From the NCBI GenBank assembly GCA_902472555.1, contig CABROF010000126.1, forward strand, positions 1-5,703: a stretch of 5,703 nt of DNA. The letters are read 5' to 3'. Source of the stretch: UMGS1851 sp900555605. Lineage in GTDB: Bacteria; Bacillota; Clostridia; UBA1212; UBA1255. The notes beneath the pieces were generated by a model, which was given only the letters and a program-made list of their open reading frames with translations, was not told the DNA's origin and ran no database searches. Of the stretch, positions 5,684-5,703 are shown one piece after another. Every line of letters starts with the position of its first letter. Position 1 is the first letter of the stretch. The position numbers were made by a program, and so were the translations under genes.

Positions 5684-5703
5684 AAATTTTAGATGAAACA
5701 TTC

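Noticed and set aside
1..5703. CRISPR array, tRNA or rRNA genes
   Set aside because: No regularly spaced identical repeats, tRNA cloverleaf or rRNA-like segments were seen on either strand. The 22-bp-spaced ATAACAT sites are too short and too symmetric to be CRISPR repeats.

Overview
The window looks like accessory chromosomal DNA from a low-to-mid GC Gram-positive anaerobe, most likely a gut-type Clostridia (Oscillospiraceae/Lachnospiraceae-like). The evidence is strong purine-rich Shine-Dalgarno sites, consensus sigma-A promoters, a clostridial-style secreted lipoprotein, and DUF3990 and AAA_14/DUF4143 genes, which are common in these genomes. The species cannot be named from the sequence alone.

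Layout, left to right. (1) 1-2132: a minus-strand gene for a large exported, probably lipid-anchored protein. It joins an N-terminal domain like those of carbohydrate-active enzymes to a C-terminal ComEC-like metallo-beta-lactamase domain. A consensus promoter lies upstream and a hairpin at the window edge. (2) 2133-2409: a decayed GNAT acetyltransferase remnant on the minus strand. Only the C-terminal half is left, split over three frames by two single-base shifts. (3) 2403-3918: a two-gene plus-strand operon that resembles a toxin-antitoxin module. Gene one is an Xre-type HTH fused to a DUF3990 (ADP-ribosyltransferase-fold) domain. Gene two starts 1 nt after it and encodes a small acidic/aromatic protein, the probable antitoxin. 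The operon has an extended -10 promoter. Around it lie four copies of ATAACAT, two in each orientation, spaced exactly 22 bp within each pair and symmetric about one centre. A rho-independent terminator ends the unit. (4) 3919-4228: about 300 bp with no convincing gene, holding several inverted repeats. (5) 4229-5534: a monocistronic AAA_14/DUF4143 ATPase with a near-consensus promoter, a dyad over the -10 and a strong RBS. (6) 5535-5703: AT-rich DNA with a well-placed RBS and a 12-codon ORF, perhaps the start of a gene or the edge of a mobile element.

How the genes may work together: the HTH-DUF3990 protein probably binds the symmetric ATAACAT array and represses its own operon, and the downstream protein probably neutralises the ART domain. 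The lipoprotein and the AAA ATPase have their own promoters and are probably independent neighbours. The broken GNAT gene ends where the operon's control region begins, which suggests the module arrived by insertion. The most interesting item is the one-polypeptide repressor-plus-ART arrangement together with its geometrically regular operator array.
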